64,000 nucleotides of DNA, taken from Algorimicrobium hallyeonense (GTDB taxonomy: Bacteria > Bacteroidota > Bacteroidia > Flavobacteriales > Flavobacteriaceae). The notes under the pieces were generated by a model, which worked only from the letters and a program-made list of their open reading frames with translations, did no database searches and was not told the DNA's origin. The translations under genes and the position numbers were made by a program. Shown here in pieces: positions 24,176-33,709 of this stretch (the stretch's first letter is position 1; the number at the start of each line of letters is the position of its first letter). The DNA lies in contig NZ_JBHSLA010000005.1 in assembly GCF_042657385.1 (NCBI RefSeq), forward strand, positions 1-64,000, given 5' to 3'.

Positions 24176-25642
24176 ATGAAAAAGAAAATTACAATTATAG
24201 GTTCCGGGTTCTCGTCTTTAGCTGCAGCTTGCTATTTAGCAAAATCTGGGCACGATGTTACTGTATTTGAAAAGAACAATACTATTGGTGGTCGTGCAAG
24301 ACAATTAACTAAAAATGGATTCACCTTTGATATTGGTCCAACCTGGTATTGGATGCCTGATGTATTTGAACGCTTTTTTGCCGATTTCAATACAAAGCCT
24401 TCTGACTTTTATCAATTAGAAAAGCTAAATCCAGCCTATTCTGTTTATTACGGAAAGGACGATTATATAACGATAGAAGACACTTTAGATAAAATTGCTA
24501 TCGCTTTTGAGAAAGAGGAACCAGGCAGTTCAAAAACACTTCAAAAATTCATAAATAAGGCACAGGACAATTACAATGTGGCTATTAAAGATTTGGTTTA
24601 CAACCCGGGAGTTTCGCCTTTTGAATTGGTAACAACCGAAACCTTCAAAAAAATTGGACAGTTTTTTAGCACCATTAAAAAAGATGTGCGTAAAGAGTTT
24701 AAAAACGAGCGGTTAGTTACCATTTTGGAGTTTCCCGTATTATTTCTCGGCGCCAAACCTAGTGATACACCTTCGTTTTATAGTTTTATGAATTATGCCG
24801 ATTTTGGCCTAGGAACATTTCACCCTAAAAAAGGCATGTATCAAGTTATTTTAGCCATGGAAACATTGGCTAAAAGTTTGGATGTTACTATTAAAACCAA
24901 TGCACCTATTGAGAAAATACTCGTTGTCAATAAAGTTGCTTCAGGTGTCATTTCAAATGGCGAAACCTATTTGAGCGATGTGGTTTTAAGTGGCGCCGAT
25001 TATCACCACACAGAAACACTTCTAGATCCTGAATATAAGCAGTATTCGCAAGCCTACTGGAGTTCTAAAACGTTTGCCCCTTCATCCCTCCTGTTTTATG
25101 TAGGTTTTGATAAGAAAATCAAAAATGTTAATCACCACACCCTGTTTTTTGATGTGGATTTTGAAAAACACGCCGAATCTATTTACGACAAACCAGCATG
25201 GCCAGAAAACCCTCTTTTTTATGCAAGCTTTCCTTCTATAACAGATAGTCACGCAGCTCCTGAAGGGAAAGAGGCTGGTATCTTTTTAATTCCATTAGCA
25301 CCTGGATTGAAAGACAATACGAAGTTACGGATGACGTATTTTTCAAAAATTATGGATCGCTTTGAAACATTAACCTCTCAAAAGGTACGCGAACATATCC
25401 TTTTTAAGGAATCGTTTTGTGTAAACGATTTTGTTAAGGATTATAACTCTTATAAAGGAAATGCCTATGGAATGGCCAACACGTTATTGCAAACTGCCTT
25501 TTTAAGGCCAAAATTAAAAAGTAAGAAGGTAAATAATTTGTATTTTACAGGACAGTTAACAGTTCCAGGACCTGGAGTACCACCATCATTAATCTCTGGA
25601 AAACTGGTTGCCGAGCTAATTAATAAACATCATACAACCTAA
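24176..25642 (+). CDS. crtI: Phytoene desaturase
   Basis: FAD-dependent desaturase that converts colourless phytoene to red lycopene. 488 residues, usual length. N-terminal dinucleotide fold ITIIGSGFSSLAAACYLAKSGHDVTVFEKN with GGRARQ; central FAD/substrate regions; C-terminal CrtI signature around NLYFTGQLTVPGPGVPPSLISGKLVAE. First gene of crtI-crtB-crtZ-crtY, with the candidate operator directly in front. The sequence cannot tell whether it makes three or four desaturations, but the lycopene cyclase downstream implies lycopene as product. Confidence 0.96.
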   Translation: MKKKITIIGSGFSSLAAACYLAKSGHDVTVFEKNNTIGGRARQLTKNGFTFDIGPTWYWMPDVFERFFADFNTKPSDFYQLEKLNPAYSVYYGKDDYITIEDTLDKIAIAFEKEEPGSSKTLQKFINKAQDNYNVAIKDLVYNPGVSPFELVTTETFKKIGQFFSTIKKDVRKEFKNERLVTILEFPVLFLGAKPSDTPSFYSFMNYADFGLGTFHPKKGMYQVILAMETLAKSLDVTIKTNAPIEKILVVNKVASGVISNGETYLSDVVLSGADYHHTETLLDPEYKQYSQAYWSSKTFAPSSLLFYVGFDKKIKNVNHHTLFFDVDFEKHAESIYDKPAWPENPLFYASFPSITDSHAAPEGKEAGIFLIPLAPGLKDNTKLRMTYFSKIMDRFETLTSQKVREHILFKESFCVNDFVKDYNSYKGNAYGMANTLLQTAFLRPKLKSKKVNNLYFTGQLTVPGPGVPPSLISGKLVAELINKHHTT

Positions 25643-25703
25643 AAACCACGCATCCTATTTACTGAATGTAATTAAAAGCCTTGCAATAAATAAACACTAA
25701 AAG

Positions 25704-26543
25704 ATGAAATCAATTTTCGACCATGTTTCTCATGCGTGCAGTCAAACGGTTACTAAAACCTATAGCACGTCTTTTACTTTGGCAACCAAAATGTTATCCC
25801 GTTCTATCCGCCAGGATATTTATAATATTTATGGTTTTGTCAGGTTTGCGGATGAAATTGTAGATAGTTTCCATGATTACGATAAAGAAACCTTGCTTAA
25901 TGAATTTGAAAGCGATTTGTATTTGGCTTTAGAACGTAAAATAAGTTTAAACCCCATTTTAAATTCCTTCCAAGAAACCTATCATAATTACGGAATTGAA
26001 AAACATATGGTTGAAGCCTTTATGCGAAGTATGCGTACGGACTTACATAAAACCACTTATTTAACCCAAGATGAATATAACACCTATATTTACGGTTCTG
26101 CAGACGTGGTTGGACTTATGTGTTTGAAAGTTTTTGTAAAAGGTGATAATGAGAAATTTAATCAGCTTAAAAATTCGGCTATGCATTTAGGTTCTGCATT
26201 CCAGAAAGTGAATTTTTTAAGAGATTTAAAAAGTGATTATGAAGATCTAAGTCGAACATATTTTCCAAATACGGATTTATCCAAACTAGATGAGACTTCA
26301 AAAATTTTAATAATTGAAGAAATAGAGCGCGATTTCGCAATTGGACTTCAGGGCATTAAGGAATTACCTATTGAAGCCAAGTTTGGTGTTTTTACCGCTT
26401 ACAGGTATTATAGTCAGCTTTTGAAAAAATTAAAGAAAACACCAGCATTACAAATCAAAAACACGAGAATTCGCGTCGCTAATTATAAAAAAATTGAGTT
26501 ATTAACGCGTAGTTATGTAAAATATCAGCTAAATTTATTGTAA
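25704..26543 (+). CDS. crtB: Phytoene synthase
   Basis: Joins two geranylgeranyl diphosphate molecules to phytoene, the first committed step of carotenoid synthesis. 279 residues. Both Asp-rich metal-binding motifs are present: DEIVDSFHD (about 49-57) and FQKVNFLRDLKSDYED (about 170-185), as is RSIRQDIYNIYGFVRFADE. It follows crtI after 61 bp and precedes crtZ by 4 bp, so translation of crtB and crtZ may be coupled. Confidence 0.96.
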   Translation: MKSIFDHVSHACSQTVTKTYSTSFTLATKMLSRSIRQDIYNIYGFVRFADEIVDSFHDYDKETLLNEFESDLYLALERKISLNPILNSFQETYHNYGIEKHMVEAFMRSMRTDLHKTTYLTQDEYNTYIYGSADVVGLMCLKVFVKGDNEKFNQLKNSAMHLGSAFQKVNFLRDLKSDYEDLSRTYFPNTDLSKLDETSKILIIEEIERDFAIGLQGIKELPIEAKFGVFTAYRYYSQLLKKLKKTPALQIKNTRIRVANYKKIELLTRSYVKYQLNLL

Positions 26544-26547
26544 AAAT

Positions 26548-27000
26548 ATGATGGATATTATTTTATGGATATTAGTTTTTATTGGCACATTCCTCTTTAT
26601 GGAATTCATGGCTTGGTTTACTCATAAATACATTATGCATGGGATTTTATGGAGTTTACATAAAGACCATCACCATAAAAAGCATGATAGTTGGTTTGAA
26701 CGAAATGATTTGTTTTTTATTTTTTATGCCGTCGTTAGTATAAGCCTATTTTTAACATGGAGATATGCTGACTTTTGGGCGGGACTCCCTTTAGGTTTAG
26801 GAATTTTTGCCTACGGCTTGGCTTACTTTTTTGTTCACGATATTTTTATCCACCAACGTTTCAAATTGTTACGAAATGCCAATAATTGGTATGCCAAAGG
26901 CGTGCGTCGTGCGCATAAAATGCACCATAAACATTTGGGTAAAGATGATGGTGAATGCTTCGGAATGCTATTTGTTCCTTTTAAATACTTCAAAAAATAA
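26548..27000 (+). CDS. crtZ: Beta-carotene hydroxylase
   Basis: Non-haem di-iron membrane hydroxylase that adds 3/3'-hydroxyl groups to beta-carotene, giving zeaxanthin. 150 residues with four hydrophobic segments and the histidine clusters of the fatty-acid hydroxylase family: HKYIMH, HKDHHHKKH, HDIFIHQRF and RAHKMHHKH. A second ATG at 26551 is equally possible as start. It lies between crtB and crtY, so the end product of the cluster is probably zeaxanthin, the common yellow pigment of marine Flavobacteriaceae. Confidence 0.95.
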   Translation: MMDIILWILVFIGTFLFMEFMAWFTHKYIMHGILWSLHKDHHHKKHDSWFERNDLFFIFYAVVSISLFLTWRYADFWAGLPLGLGIFAYGLAYFFVHDIFIHQRFKLLRNANNWYAKGVRRAHKMHHKHLGKDDGECFGMLFVPFKYFKK

Positions 27001-27021
27001 TCAATATTAACCAACCGTTTC

Positions 27022-28176
27022 ATGTCTTACGAAAATCATTTCGATTATATCATTATAGGACATGGTCTCGCAGGTTTACAGCTTGCTTTAGGTTTCTCCG
27101 AGGATAATGTACTTAAACATAAAAAAGTTGCATTAATTGACCCTTCTGATAAATCCTCCAATGATAAAACATGGAGTTTTTGGGAAATTGGCGTGAGCAA
27201 ATGGGATGCCATAGTTGAAAAATCTTGGGAAACGGCACGTTTTTATTCCAATACTAAATCACTCACACTGCCTTTAGAACCATACACGTATAAAAGCATC
27301 CGATCTATTGATTTTTATAATTGGGCGAAGGAAATTTTACAAAAATCGGAAAACATATATTTTATAAACGATTCTATTATTTCTACAACCGAAACGTCTA
27401 CCGTTTTGGTACAAGGTAAGGTGGAAACGTATACTGCAGATCACGTTTTCGATAGTAGAATTCCAAAGGATTATAACTCCGAAATAGAAAAATTTACATT
27501 AGTTCAACAACATTTTAAAGGTTGGATTATTGAAACCGAAACCCCTCATTTTAATCCTAATGCTATCACCATGATGGATTATCGGTTTCAACATCAAAAT
27601 TCCACAAGTTTTGTTTACGTACTACCTTTTTCAGAAACGCGAGCACTTATTGAATATACCTTTTTTACAACGGAAACTGTTTCAGAATCCGTTTATGATG
27701 ATGCTATAAAAGATTATATTGAAAGTCATTTAGAAATTGAGAAGTACAAAATTGTTGAAACCGAAATGGGCAATATTCCTATGACGGATTTTCCTTTTTG
27801 GAACTATAACACCAAGCATATAACTAAAATTGGTACTGGAGGCGGTTGGGTAAAAGGCTCAACGGGTTATTCGTTTAAGCATACAGAAAAAAATGTAGCG
27901 AACATAATTTCCAATATTAAAAACGGGCAACAACCTTCATATAATATTTTTAAAAAGAAATATAAATTCTATGATAAAATTTTCCTTAATGTTTTAAAAA
28001 CAAATAACGAGAAAGGTGTTTGGATTTTCGAGCAATTTTATGGGAAAAACGCCATCCCTACCATGTTTCGGTTTTTAGATGAAGAATCATCTTTTACTGA
28101 AGATGTAAAAATTATGCGCTCCCTATTTTCATGGCGTTTTATTAGTGCGTTTTTCCGTGTATTATTCAGACGCTAA
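27022..28176 (+). CDS. crtY: Lycopene beta-cyclase
   Basis: Closes beta-ionone rings on both ends of lycopene to make beta-carotene. 384 residues. N-terminal flavin-binding fold FDYIIIGHGLAGLQLALGF, then NDKTWSFWEIG and the conserved FPFWNYNTKHITKIGTGGGWVKGSTGYSF region, which matches CrtY-type cyclases. Last gene of the crt operon. Its last 15 bp overlap the end of the convergent TlpA-like gene, with no terminator in between. Confidence 0.95.
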   Translation: MSYENHFDYIIIGHGLAGLQLALGFSEDNVLKHKKVALIDPSDKSSNDKTWSFWEIGVSKWDAIVEKSWETARFYSNTKSLTLPLEPYTYKSIRSIDFYNWAKEILQKSENIYFINDSIISTTETSTVLVQGKVETYTADHVFDSRIPKDYNSEIEKFTLVQQHFKGWIIETETPHFNPNAITMMDYRFQHQNSTSFVYVLPFSETRALIEYTFFTTETVSESVYDDAIKDYIESHLEIEKYKIVETEMGNIPMTDFPFWNYNTKHITKIGTGGGWVKGSTGYSFKHTEKNVANIISNIKNGQQPSYNIFKKKYKFYDKIFLNVLKTNNEKGVWIFEQFYGKNAIPTMFRFLDEESSFTEDVKIMRSLFSWRFISAFFRVLFRR

Positions 28177-28731
28177 CAAATCGACTAATAATTGTCTCAC
28201 AGAATCACTATTCCAGTTTGCAGCACCAGATTTATCCATGACAATAGCCCCAGATTTATCAATAAGATAGGTTTGTGGAATACTTGAAGTTTGAAATTGC
28301 TTTGGGGTGTTGGTTACCGATTGGTAAAATTCGAAATTATAATCGTTTTTACTTTTAAAATCAGTGATGGTTTTAGATTTTTCATTTGAAACTAATAGAA
28401 AAACCACCTGATCCTTATAATCGGCATATAAATTATCAATACTTGGCATTTCAGCAATACATGGCGGACACCAGGTTGCCCAAAAATTAATAAACACCAC
28501 TTTTCCTTCGGCTTGTTTAAAATCGAATTGATTTCCTTTTGAGTCTACTAACTTCCAATTTTCGTAGGATTCCAATATTTCGCGTTTATCTGCGCTAATT
28601 TCGGAAGGACTAATCATTGCCAAGCCTTTCTGTAAAAAGATTTGAATAGGCTGTCGTGTTTGTGGAATAATTAACAACGCCATCACGATAATAAAAATAA
28701 TATTACTGCTTGTAAACTTCGGTTTCTTCAT
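28162..28731 (-). CDS. TlpA-like membrane-anchored thioredoxin
   Basis: 189 residues. A single N-terminal hydrophobic segment (about 8-30) anchors the protein and puts the rest in the periplasm. The thioredoxin fold (about 55-185) has the active site FWATWCPPCIAEMPSI and the cis-Pro region TSSIPQTYLIDKSG. These AhpC/TSA-type reductases keep periplasmic cysteines reduced or feed cytochrome maturation. The partner is not visible here. Transcribed toward crtY and overlapping it by 15 bp. Confidence 0.9.
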   Translation of the reverse strand: MKKPKFTSSNIIFIIVMALLIIPQTRQPIQIFLQKGLAMISPSEISADKREILESYENWKLVDSKGNQFDFKQAEGKVVFINFWATWCPPCIAEMPSIDNLYADYKDQVVFLLVSNEKSKTITDFKSKNDYNFEFYQSVTNTPKQFQTSSIPQTYLIDKSGAIVMDKSGAANWNSDSVRQLLVDLLASE

Positions 28732-28780
28732 AGTGTCAAGTAAAATTCATTTGTCGCTAACATTGCGGAATCCTAACAAA

Positions 28781-28816
28781 AAAAAACTCCTGAAAAAATA
28801 AATTATCAGGAGTTTA
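28781..28816 (-). terminator. Terminator after aconitase
   Basis: AAACTCCTGA (28784-28793) pairs with TCAGGAGTTT (28806-28815). On the minus strand the stem is followed by a run of nine T. It lies 24 bp after the acn stop. Confidence 0.8.
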
Positions 28817-28839
28817 AATATTTAAAACAGACTTAGATA

Positions 28840-31104
28840 TTAAGCGTTGTTTTCTTTCTTAATTAAATTTAAAGCAGAACCTTCATTATACCAATCAATT
28901 TGTGCTTGGTTGTAAGTATGATTGGTTACTATAACATCTTTAGAGCCATCTGCATGGACAAACTCTAATGTTAATGGCTTATCTGGTGCAAAACTATCTA
29001 AATCAAGGAAGTTGATGGTATCATCTTCTTGGATTAAATCGTAATCACTTTCATTAGCAAATGTTAAACCTAACATACCTTGCTTTTTCAAGTTGGTTTC
29101 ATGAATACGCGCGAACGATTTAACTAAAACAGCGGCAACACCCAAGTGTCTTGGCTCCATAGCTGCGTGCTCACGAGATGAACCTTCACCATAATTATGG
29201 TCTCCCACAACTATTGAGTAAATACCGTTAGCTTTATAATCTCTTGCTACATCTGGAACACCGCCATACTCACCTGTTAGTTGATTTTTAACAAAGTTTG
29301 TTTTCTTACCAAAGGCGTTAACAGCTCCAATAAGCATGTTGTTCGAAATATTATCTAAATGTCCTCTAAAACGCAACCAAGGTCCAGCCATAGAAATATG
29401 GTCCGTGGTACATTTCCCGAAAGCTTTAATTAATAATTTAGCACCTGTAATTTTATTTCCAATAGGTGTAAATGGCTCTAATAATTGTAAACGCTCTGAA
29501 TTAGGATTAACAGACACATCTACTTTACTACCATCTTCTACTGGTGCCACATAACCAGATTCTTTAACATCAAATCCTAAAGGTGGCAACTCTAAACCTT
29601 TTGGTTCATCTAATTTAATTTCTTGCCCATCTTCGTTTAGTAAGGTATCATTCATAGGATCAAAATCCAAACGACCTGAAATAGCGATAGCCGCAACCAT
29701 TTCTGGCGAACCTACAAAGGCATGCGTATTTGGATTACCATCGGCACGTTTTGAGAAGTTTCTGTTGAAAGAATGTACAATCGTATTCTTTTCATCACCT
29801 TTTCTATCACTTCTATCCCATTGTCCAATACAAGGACCACAAGCATTTGTAAAGATAGTAGCGTTTAAATCTTCAAATATTTTTAAAACGCCATCACGTT
29901 CTGCTGTAAAACGAATTTGCTCTGAACCTGGATTAATACCAAAATCGGATTTTGCTTTAATATTTTTATCTACCGCTTGCTTTGCAATGGAGGCTGCACG
30001 GGTTAAATCCTCGTAAGACGAGTTCGTACAAGATCCAATTAATCCCCAATCAACTTTTAAAGGCCAATCATTTTTTCTTGCTTTTTCACCAAGCTCACCA
30101 ACTTCTGTAGCTAAATCTGGTGTAAAAGGTCCATTTAAATGTGGGCCTAAGGTATCTAAATTAATTTCAATAACTTGATCAAAATATTGCTCTGGAGATG
30201 CATATACTTCATCATCACCTGTTAAATACTCACGGATTTTATTGGCTTCATCGGCAATATCATTTCTATCTGTTGCACGTAAATAACGTTCCATGGAATC
30301 ATCATAACCAAATGTAGATGTAGTCGCACCAATTTCGGCACCCATATTACAAATTGTTCCTTTACCAGTACATGATAAATTTTTAGCGCCAGGGCCAAAA
30401 TATTCAACAATAGCACCAGTTCCACCTTTTACAGTAAGGATTCCAGCCACTTTAAGGATTACATCTTTTGCAGATGTCCATCCATTTAAGCTACCTGTTA
30501 ATTTAACACCAATTAACTTCGGGAATTTTAATTCCCAAGCCATTCCTGCCATAACATCTACAGCATCAGCACCACCTACTCCAATGGCAACCATTCCTAA
30601 TCCACCTGCATTAACAGTATGTGAATCGGTTCCAATCATCATTCCACCGGGAAATGCATAATTTTCAAGTACCACTTGGTGAATAATACCTGCTCCTGGT
30701 TTCCAGAAACCAAGACCATATTTTTTAGAAACAGAGGCTAAAAAATCGAACACCTCATTACTAGTTTCATTTGCACGCTTTAAATCTGGCACAGCACCTT
30801 GTTTCGCTTGAATTAAGTGATCACAATGCGTAGTTGTAGGAACAGCTACTTTAGCTTTTCCTGCTTGCATAAATTGTAATAAGGCCATTTGCGCCGTAGC
30901 ATCTTGCAATGCAATACGGTCTGGAGCAAAATCCACATAATCTTTACCTCTTACAAACGCTTTGGTAGGATTACCATCCCAAAGATGTGCGTATAAAATC
31001 TTTTCTGAAAGTGTTAATGGTTTACCAACAACTTCACGTGCTTTATCTACACGTTCAGCCATATTTGCATAAACCTTTTTGATCATGTCAATATCGAATG
31101 CCAT
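28840..31104 (-). CDS. acn: Aconitate hydratase
   Basis: TCA-cycle enzyme that isomerises citrate to isocitrate with a [4Fe-4S] cluster. 754 residues, the size of the mitochondrial-type aconitase that Bacteroidota carry rather than the longer AcnA or AcnB. Blocks present: TTTHCDHLIQA, IGTDSHTVNAGGLGMVAIGVGGADA, the cluster ligands in GSCTNSSYEDL and TNACGPCIGQW, and the swivel-domain NYGEGSSREHAA with the catalytic Ser/Arg. Stands alone with its own terminator. A -7-like TATTTTTG lies about 50 bp upstream on the minus strand. Confidence 0.97.
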   Translation of the reverse strand: MAFDIDMIKKVYANMAERVDKAREVVGKPLTLSEKILYAHLWDGNPTKAFVRGKDYVDFAPDRIALQDATAQMALLQFMQAGKAKVAVPTTTHCDHLIQAKQGAVPDLKRANETSNEVFDFLASVSKKYGLGFWKPGAGIIHQVVLENYAFPGGMMIGTDSHTVNAGGLGMVAIGVGGADAVDVMAGMAWELKFPKLIGVKLTGSLNGWTSAKDVILKVAGILTVKGGTGAIVEYFGPGAKNLSCTGKGTICNMGAEIGATTSTFGYDDSMERYLRATDRNDIADEANKIREYLTGDDEVYASPEQYFDQVIEINLDTLGPHLNGPFTPDLATEVGELGEKARKNDWPLKVDWGLIGSCTNSSYEDLTRAASIAKQAVDKNIKAKSDFGINPGSEQIRFTAERDGVLKIFEDLNATIFTNACGPCIGQWDRSDRKGDEKNTIVHSFNRNFSKRADGNPNTHAFVGSPEMVAAIAISGRLDFDPMNDTLLNEDGQEIKLDEPKGLELPPLGFDVKESGYVAPVEDGSKVDVSVNPNSERLQLLEPFTPIGNKITGAKLLIKAFGKCTTDHISMAGPWLRFRGHLDNISNNMLIGAVNAFGKKTNFVKNQLTGEYGGVPDVARDYKANGIYSIVVGDHNYGEGSSREHAAMEPRHLGVAAVLVKSFARIHETNLKKQGMLGLTFANESDYDLIQEDDTINFLDLDSFAPDKPLTLEFVHADGSKDVIVTNHTYNQAQIDWYNEGSALNLIKKENNA

Positions 31105-31339
31105 ATTATATATTTAATAGTGAATAAACTTTTTTATCTCCAATCTAATGGGACTGCAAAAATACAAATTTTAAAGAAGATTAAAAAATATGTAACGAAA
31201 ACGTCTTATCATTGAAGGATATTTAACGAAATATCACTTCTAAAGAAAATAACCACATTAAAATCAAAATTTTTGTATAAAAAATATTAATTTAACAATT
31301 AATGGTGAAAATATTATAAATGAATTAATTTAGAACGAC

Positions 31340-32293
31340 TTAAAATAAACTGGTAATAATCTGTTCTTCGGTAATACCTTCCGCTTCTGCCTTATAGTTC
31401 TTAATAATTCGGTGTTTAAAAATAGAGTATGCTACAGCTTGAACGTTTTCCATATCTGGCGAAAACTTACCGTGAATTGCCGCATGCGTCTTGGCAGCTA
31501 AAATTAAATTTTGAGAGGCTCTAGGTCCTGCTCCCCAATCTATGTAGTTTTTAACTAAATCTGCTGCTTGTGGGCTATTTGGTCTCGTTTTACCCGTCAT
31601 TTTTACTGCATATTCCACCACATTATCCGCCACAGGAATACGACGTAATAAGTGTTGGATATCCACAATTTCTTGTGCTGTAAACAACGGATTCACTGTA
31701 TTCTGAACATCGGAAGTGGTTGCTTTTACTACAGCAACTTCTTCCTCAAAGGTTGGGTAGTCCAAATTAATAGCAAACATAAATCGGTCCAATTGCGCTT
31801 CTGGTAAGGGATACGTTCCTTCCTGCTCAATAGGGTTTTGCGTTGCCAAAACAAAGTAAGGTAAATCTAATTTATAATGATGTCCTGAAACAGTAACCGA
31901 GCGCTCTTGCATAGCTTCTAATAAAGCTGCTTGCGTTTTTGGCGGTGTTCTGTTAATTTCATCGGCAAGAATAATATTGGCGAAAACAGGGCCTTTTATG
32001 AATTTAAAATTTCTGTTTTCATCTAATATTTCACTTCCTAAAATATCACTAGGCATTAAATCTGGTGTGAATTGAATACGCTTAAAATTAAGTCCTAATG
32101 CTTGCGAAATGGTATTAACCATTAACGTTTTTGCTAAACCAGGCACACCAATTAATAAGGCATGACCACCAGAAAAAATGGAGATTAGAATTTGATCAAC
32201 AACCGCATCTTGACCAATAATAACTTTGGCAATTTCGGTTTTTAATAGTTTATATTTTTTTACGAAGCTTTCAATTGCAACAACATCAGACAT
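31340..32293 (-). CDS. MoxR-family AAA+ ATPase
   Basis: 317-residue chaperone-type ATPase. Walker A is GVPGLAKT (about 45-52), Walker B ILADEINRTPPK, sensor 1 VLATQNPIEQEGTYPLPEAQLDRF and the C-terminal lid GAGPRASQNLILAAK. MoxR proteins usually work with DUF58/VWA partners to mature other protein complexes. No such partner is seen here; instead it sits 2 bp after a parvulin gene, at the end of a run of envelope-folding genes. Function in the envelope is therefore plausible but not shown. Confidence 0.92.
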   Translation of the reverse strand: MSDVVAIESFVKKYKLLKTEIAKVIIGQDAVVDQILISIFSGGHALLIGVPGLAKTLMVNTISQALGLNFKRIQFTPDLMPSDILGSEILDENRNFKFIKGPVFANIILADEINRTPPKTQAALLEAMQERSVTVSGHHYKLDLPYFVLATQNPIEQEGTYPLPEAQLDRFMFAINLDYPTFEEEVAVVKATTSDVQNTVNPLFTAQEIVDIQHLLRRIPVADNVVEYAVKMTGKTRPNSPQAADLVKNYIDWGAGPRASQNLILAAKTHAAIHGKFSPDMENVQAVAYSIFKHRIIKNYKAEAEGITEEQIITSLF

Positions 32294-32295
32294 AT

Positions 32296-33705
32296 TTATT
32301 GTTTTAACCAGTTACTAGAAAATTCACAATCTCTATATTCATTATTTATTTTAATATAGGTATCCATGATTTTTTCATTTTGCCATTTATCAATAGCTCT
32401 AATGCGTTTTTCGTTAAGTGCTAGTTCTTTAATTTTTAAATAATCGCGTGCATAATCAGCAACATGTTCCTCAACACGATCGCTTACCATCATAATCTTA
32501 AATTTCACATTTCCAGATCGTCCTTGATCCGTAAGTACCAAACTGACATCCCCTTCCTTTAAATCTTGAATTTGTCCATATACTTCAGGATCAATCTTTG
32601 TTAATTCGAAATTATAATCTTGTGTTTCTGGATTAATTAAAAATCCGCCTTCACTGCGTGTTTCCTTTTCATCACTTGACTCTCGAGCTGCATCTGCAAA
32701 ACTAATATCACCATCCACTATACGTTGTCTGATATTCATTAATCTCTCACGTGCTTCTGCAACTGCCGCATCAGACACTTTTGGGATTAATAAGATATGA
32801 CGTACATCAAACTCTTGTCCTCTAATTTTTTCTAAATATATAATATGGTAACCATATTCTGTTTTCACCGGATCGGATATTTCACCTTCTTGTAATGAAA
32901 AGGCTACTTCACGAAACTCTTTAACCATTCGTGGTTGTTTCCTGTTTAACGTGTACATACCACCTTGGGGAATAGAGGCTTTATCATCTGAATACAACAC
33001 CACTTTCGAGCGGAAGTTTGCACCATTTTCTATAACATCGGCTTTAAATTCCTTTAATTGATTGATAACCCGTTGGTTTTCTTCTTCTGATATTTTCGGC
33101 TCTATTACAATTTGAGATACTTTTAATTCTGTACCAAATGTTGGACGTTCGTCCTTTGGAATTTGATTAAAAAATTGACGTGTTTCTTCTGGAGTAATCT
33201 CAATCCCATCAAGAATCTTTTTTTGCATTTCACTTGCTAATTTCTGACTCTTATTAATTTCATACATTTCATCTCTGAAGGCTTTTTCATTTGGATGACT
33301 ATATAATTCCAGAAGTTCCTCCATGGTTTTTCCTGATTGCGCCAAGAACTGTTGTAATTGGTAGTCTACATTGGAACGAATTTCAGCATCTGATACGACA
33401 ATACTATCTTGTACAGCATGATGTGCGTAAAGCTTATCTTCCATTAATTTGCCAAATAGTTGACAACGTGTTACGCCATCCAAAGAAGCACCTTGTGCTT
33501 TTAGTTGAATAATATTAGCATCCACATCAGAATCTAATATCACGTACTCTCCAACAACTGCCGCTACACCGTCAATTTTTTGTGCTCCAGATGTTAAGGT
33601 TGTATCTACTTTCTTTTGAGCAGCTGGTGCTTCATCTTCAATAATTTCTTGAGCCTGAATAGCAACAGAAAAAAGTATAGCTAATACAGTAAATATATGG
33701 CGCAT
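32296..33705 (-). CDS. SurA-like peptidyl-prolyl isomerase
   Basis: Periplasmic parvulin chaperone of 469 residues from the ATG at 33705, which begins the signal peptide MRHIFTVLAILFSVAIQAQ; the upstream ATG at 33747 would lie in the preceding gene. A SurA N-terminal helical domain (about 40-165) is followed by two rotamase domains: one at about 180-280 (VSQIVIEP to EYGYHIIYLEK) and one from about 285 (FDVRHILLIPKVS to KFKIMMVSDR). Such proteins escort outer-membrane proteins to the BAM machinery. Third in a row of three related genes; 4 bp after the previous stop. Confidence 0.92.
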   Translation of the reverse strand: MRHIFTVLAILFSVAIQAQEIIEDEAPAAQKKVDTTLTSGAQKIDGVAAVVGEYVILDSDVDANIIQLKAQGASLDGVTRCQLFGKLMEDKLYAHHAVQDSIVVSDAEIRSNVDYQLQQFLAQSGKTMEELLELYSHPNEKAFRDEMYEINKSQKLASEMQKKILDGIEITPEETRQFFNQIPKDERPTFGTELKVSQIVIEPKISEEENQRVINQLKEFKADVIENGANFRSKVVLYSDDKASIPQGGMYTLNRKQPRMVKEFREVAFSLQEGEISDPVKTEYGYHIIYLEKIRGQEFDVRHILLIPKVSDAAVAEARERLMNIRQRIVDGDISFADAARESSDEKETRSEGGFLINPETQDYNFELTKIDPEVYGQIQDLKEGDVSLVLTDQGRSGNVKFKIMMVSDRVEEHVADYARDYLKIKELALNEKRIRAIDKWQNEKIMDTYIKINNEYRDCEFSSNWLKQ

Positions 33706-33709
33706 ACGA

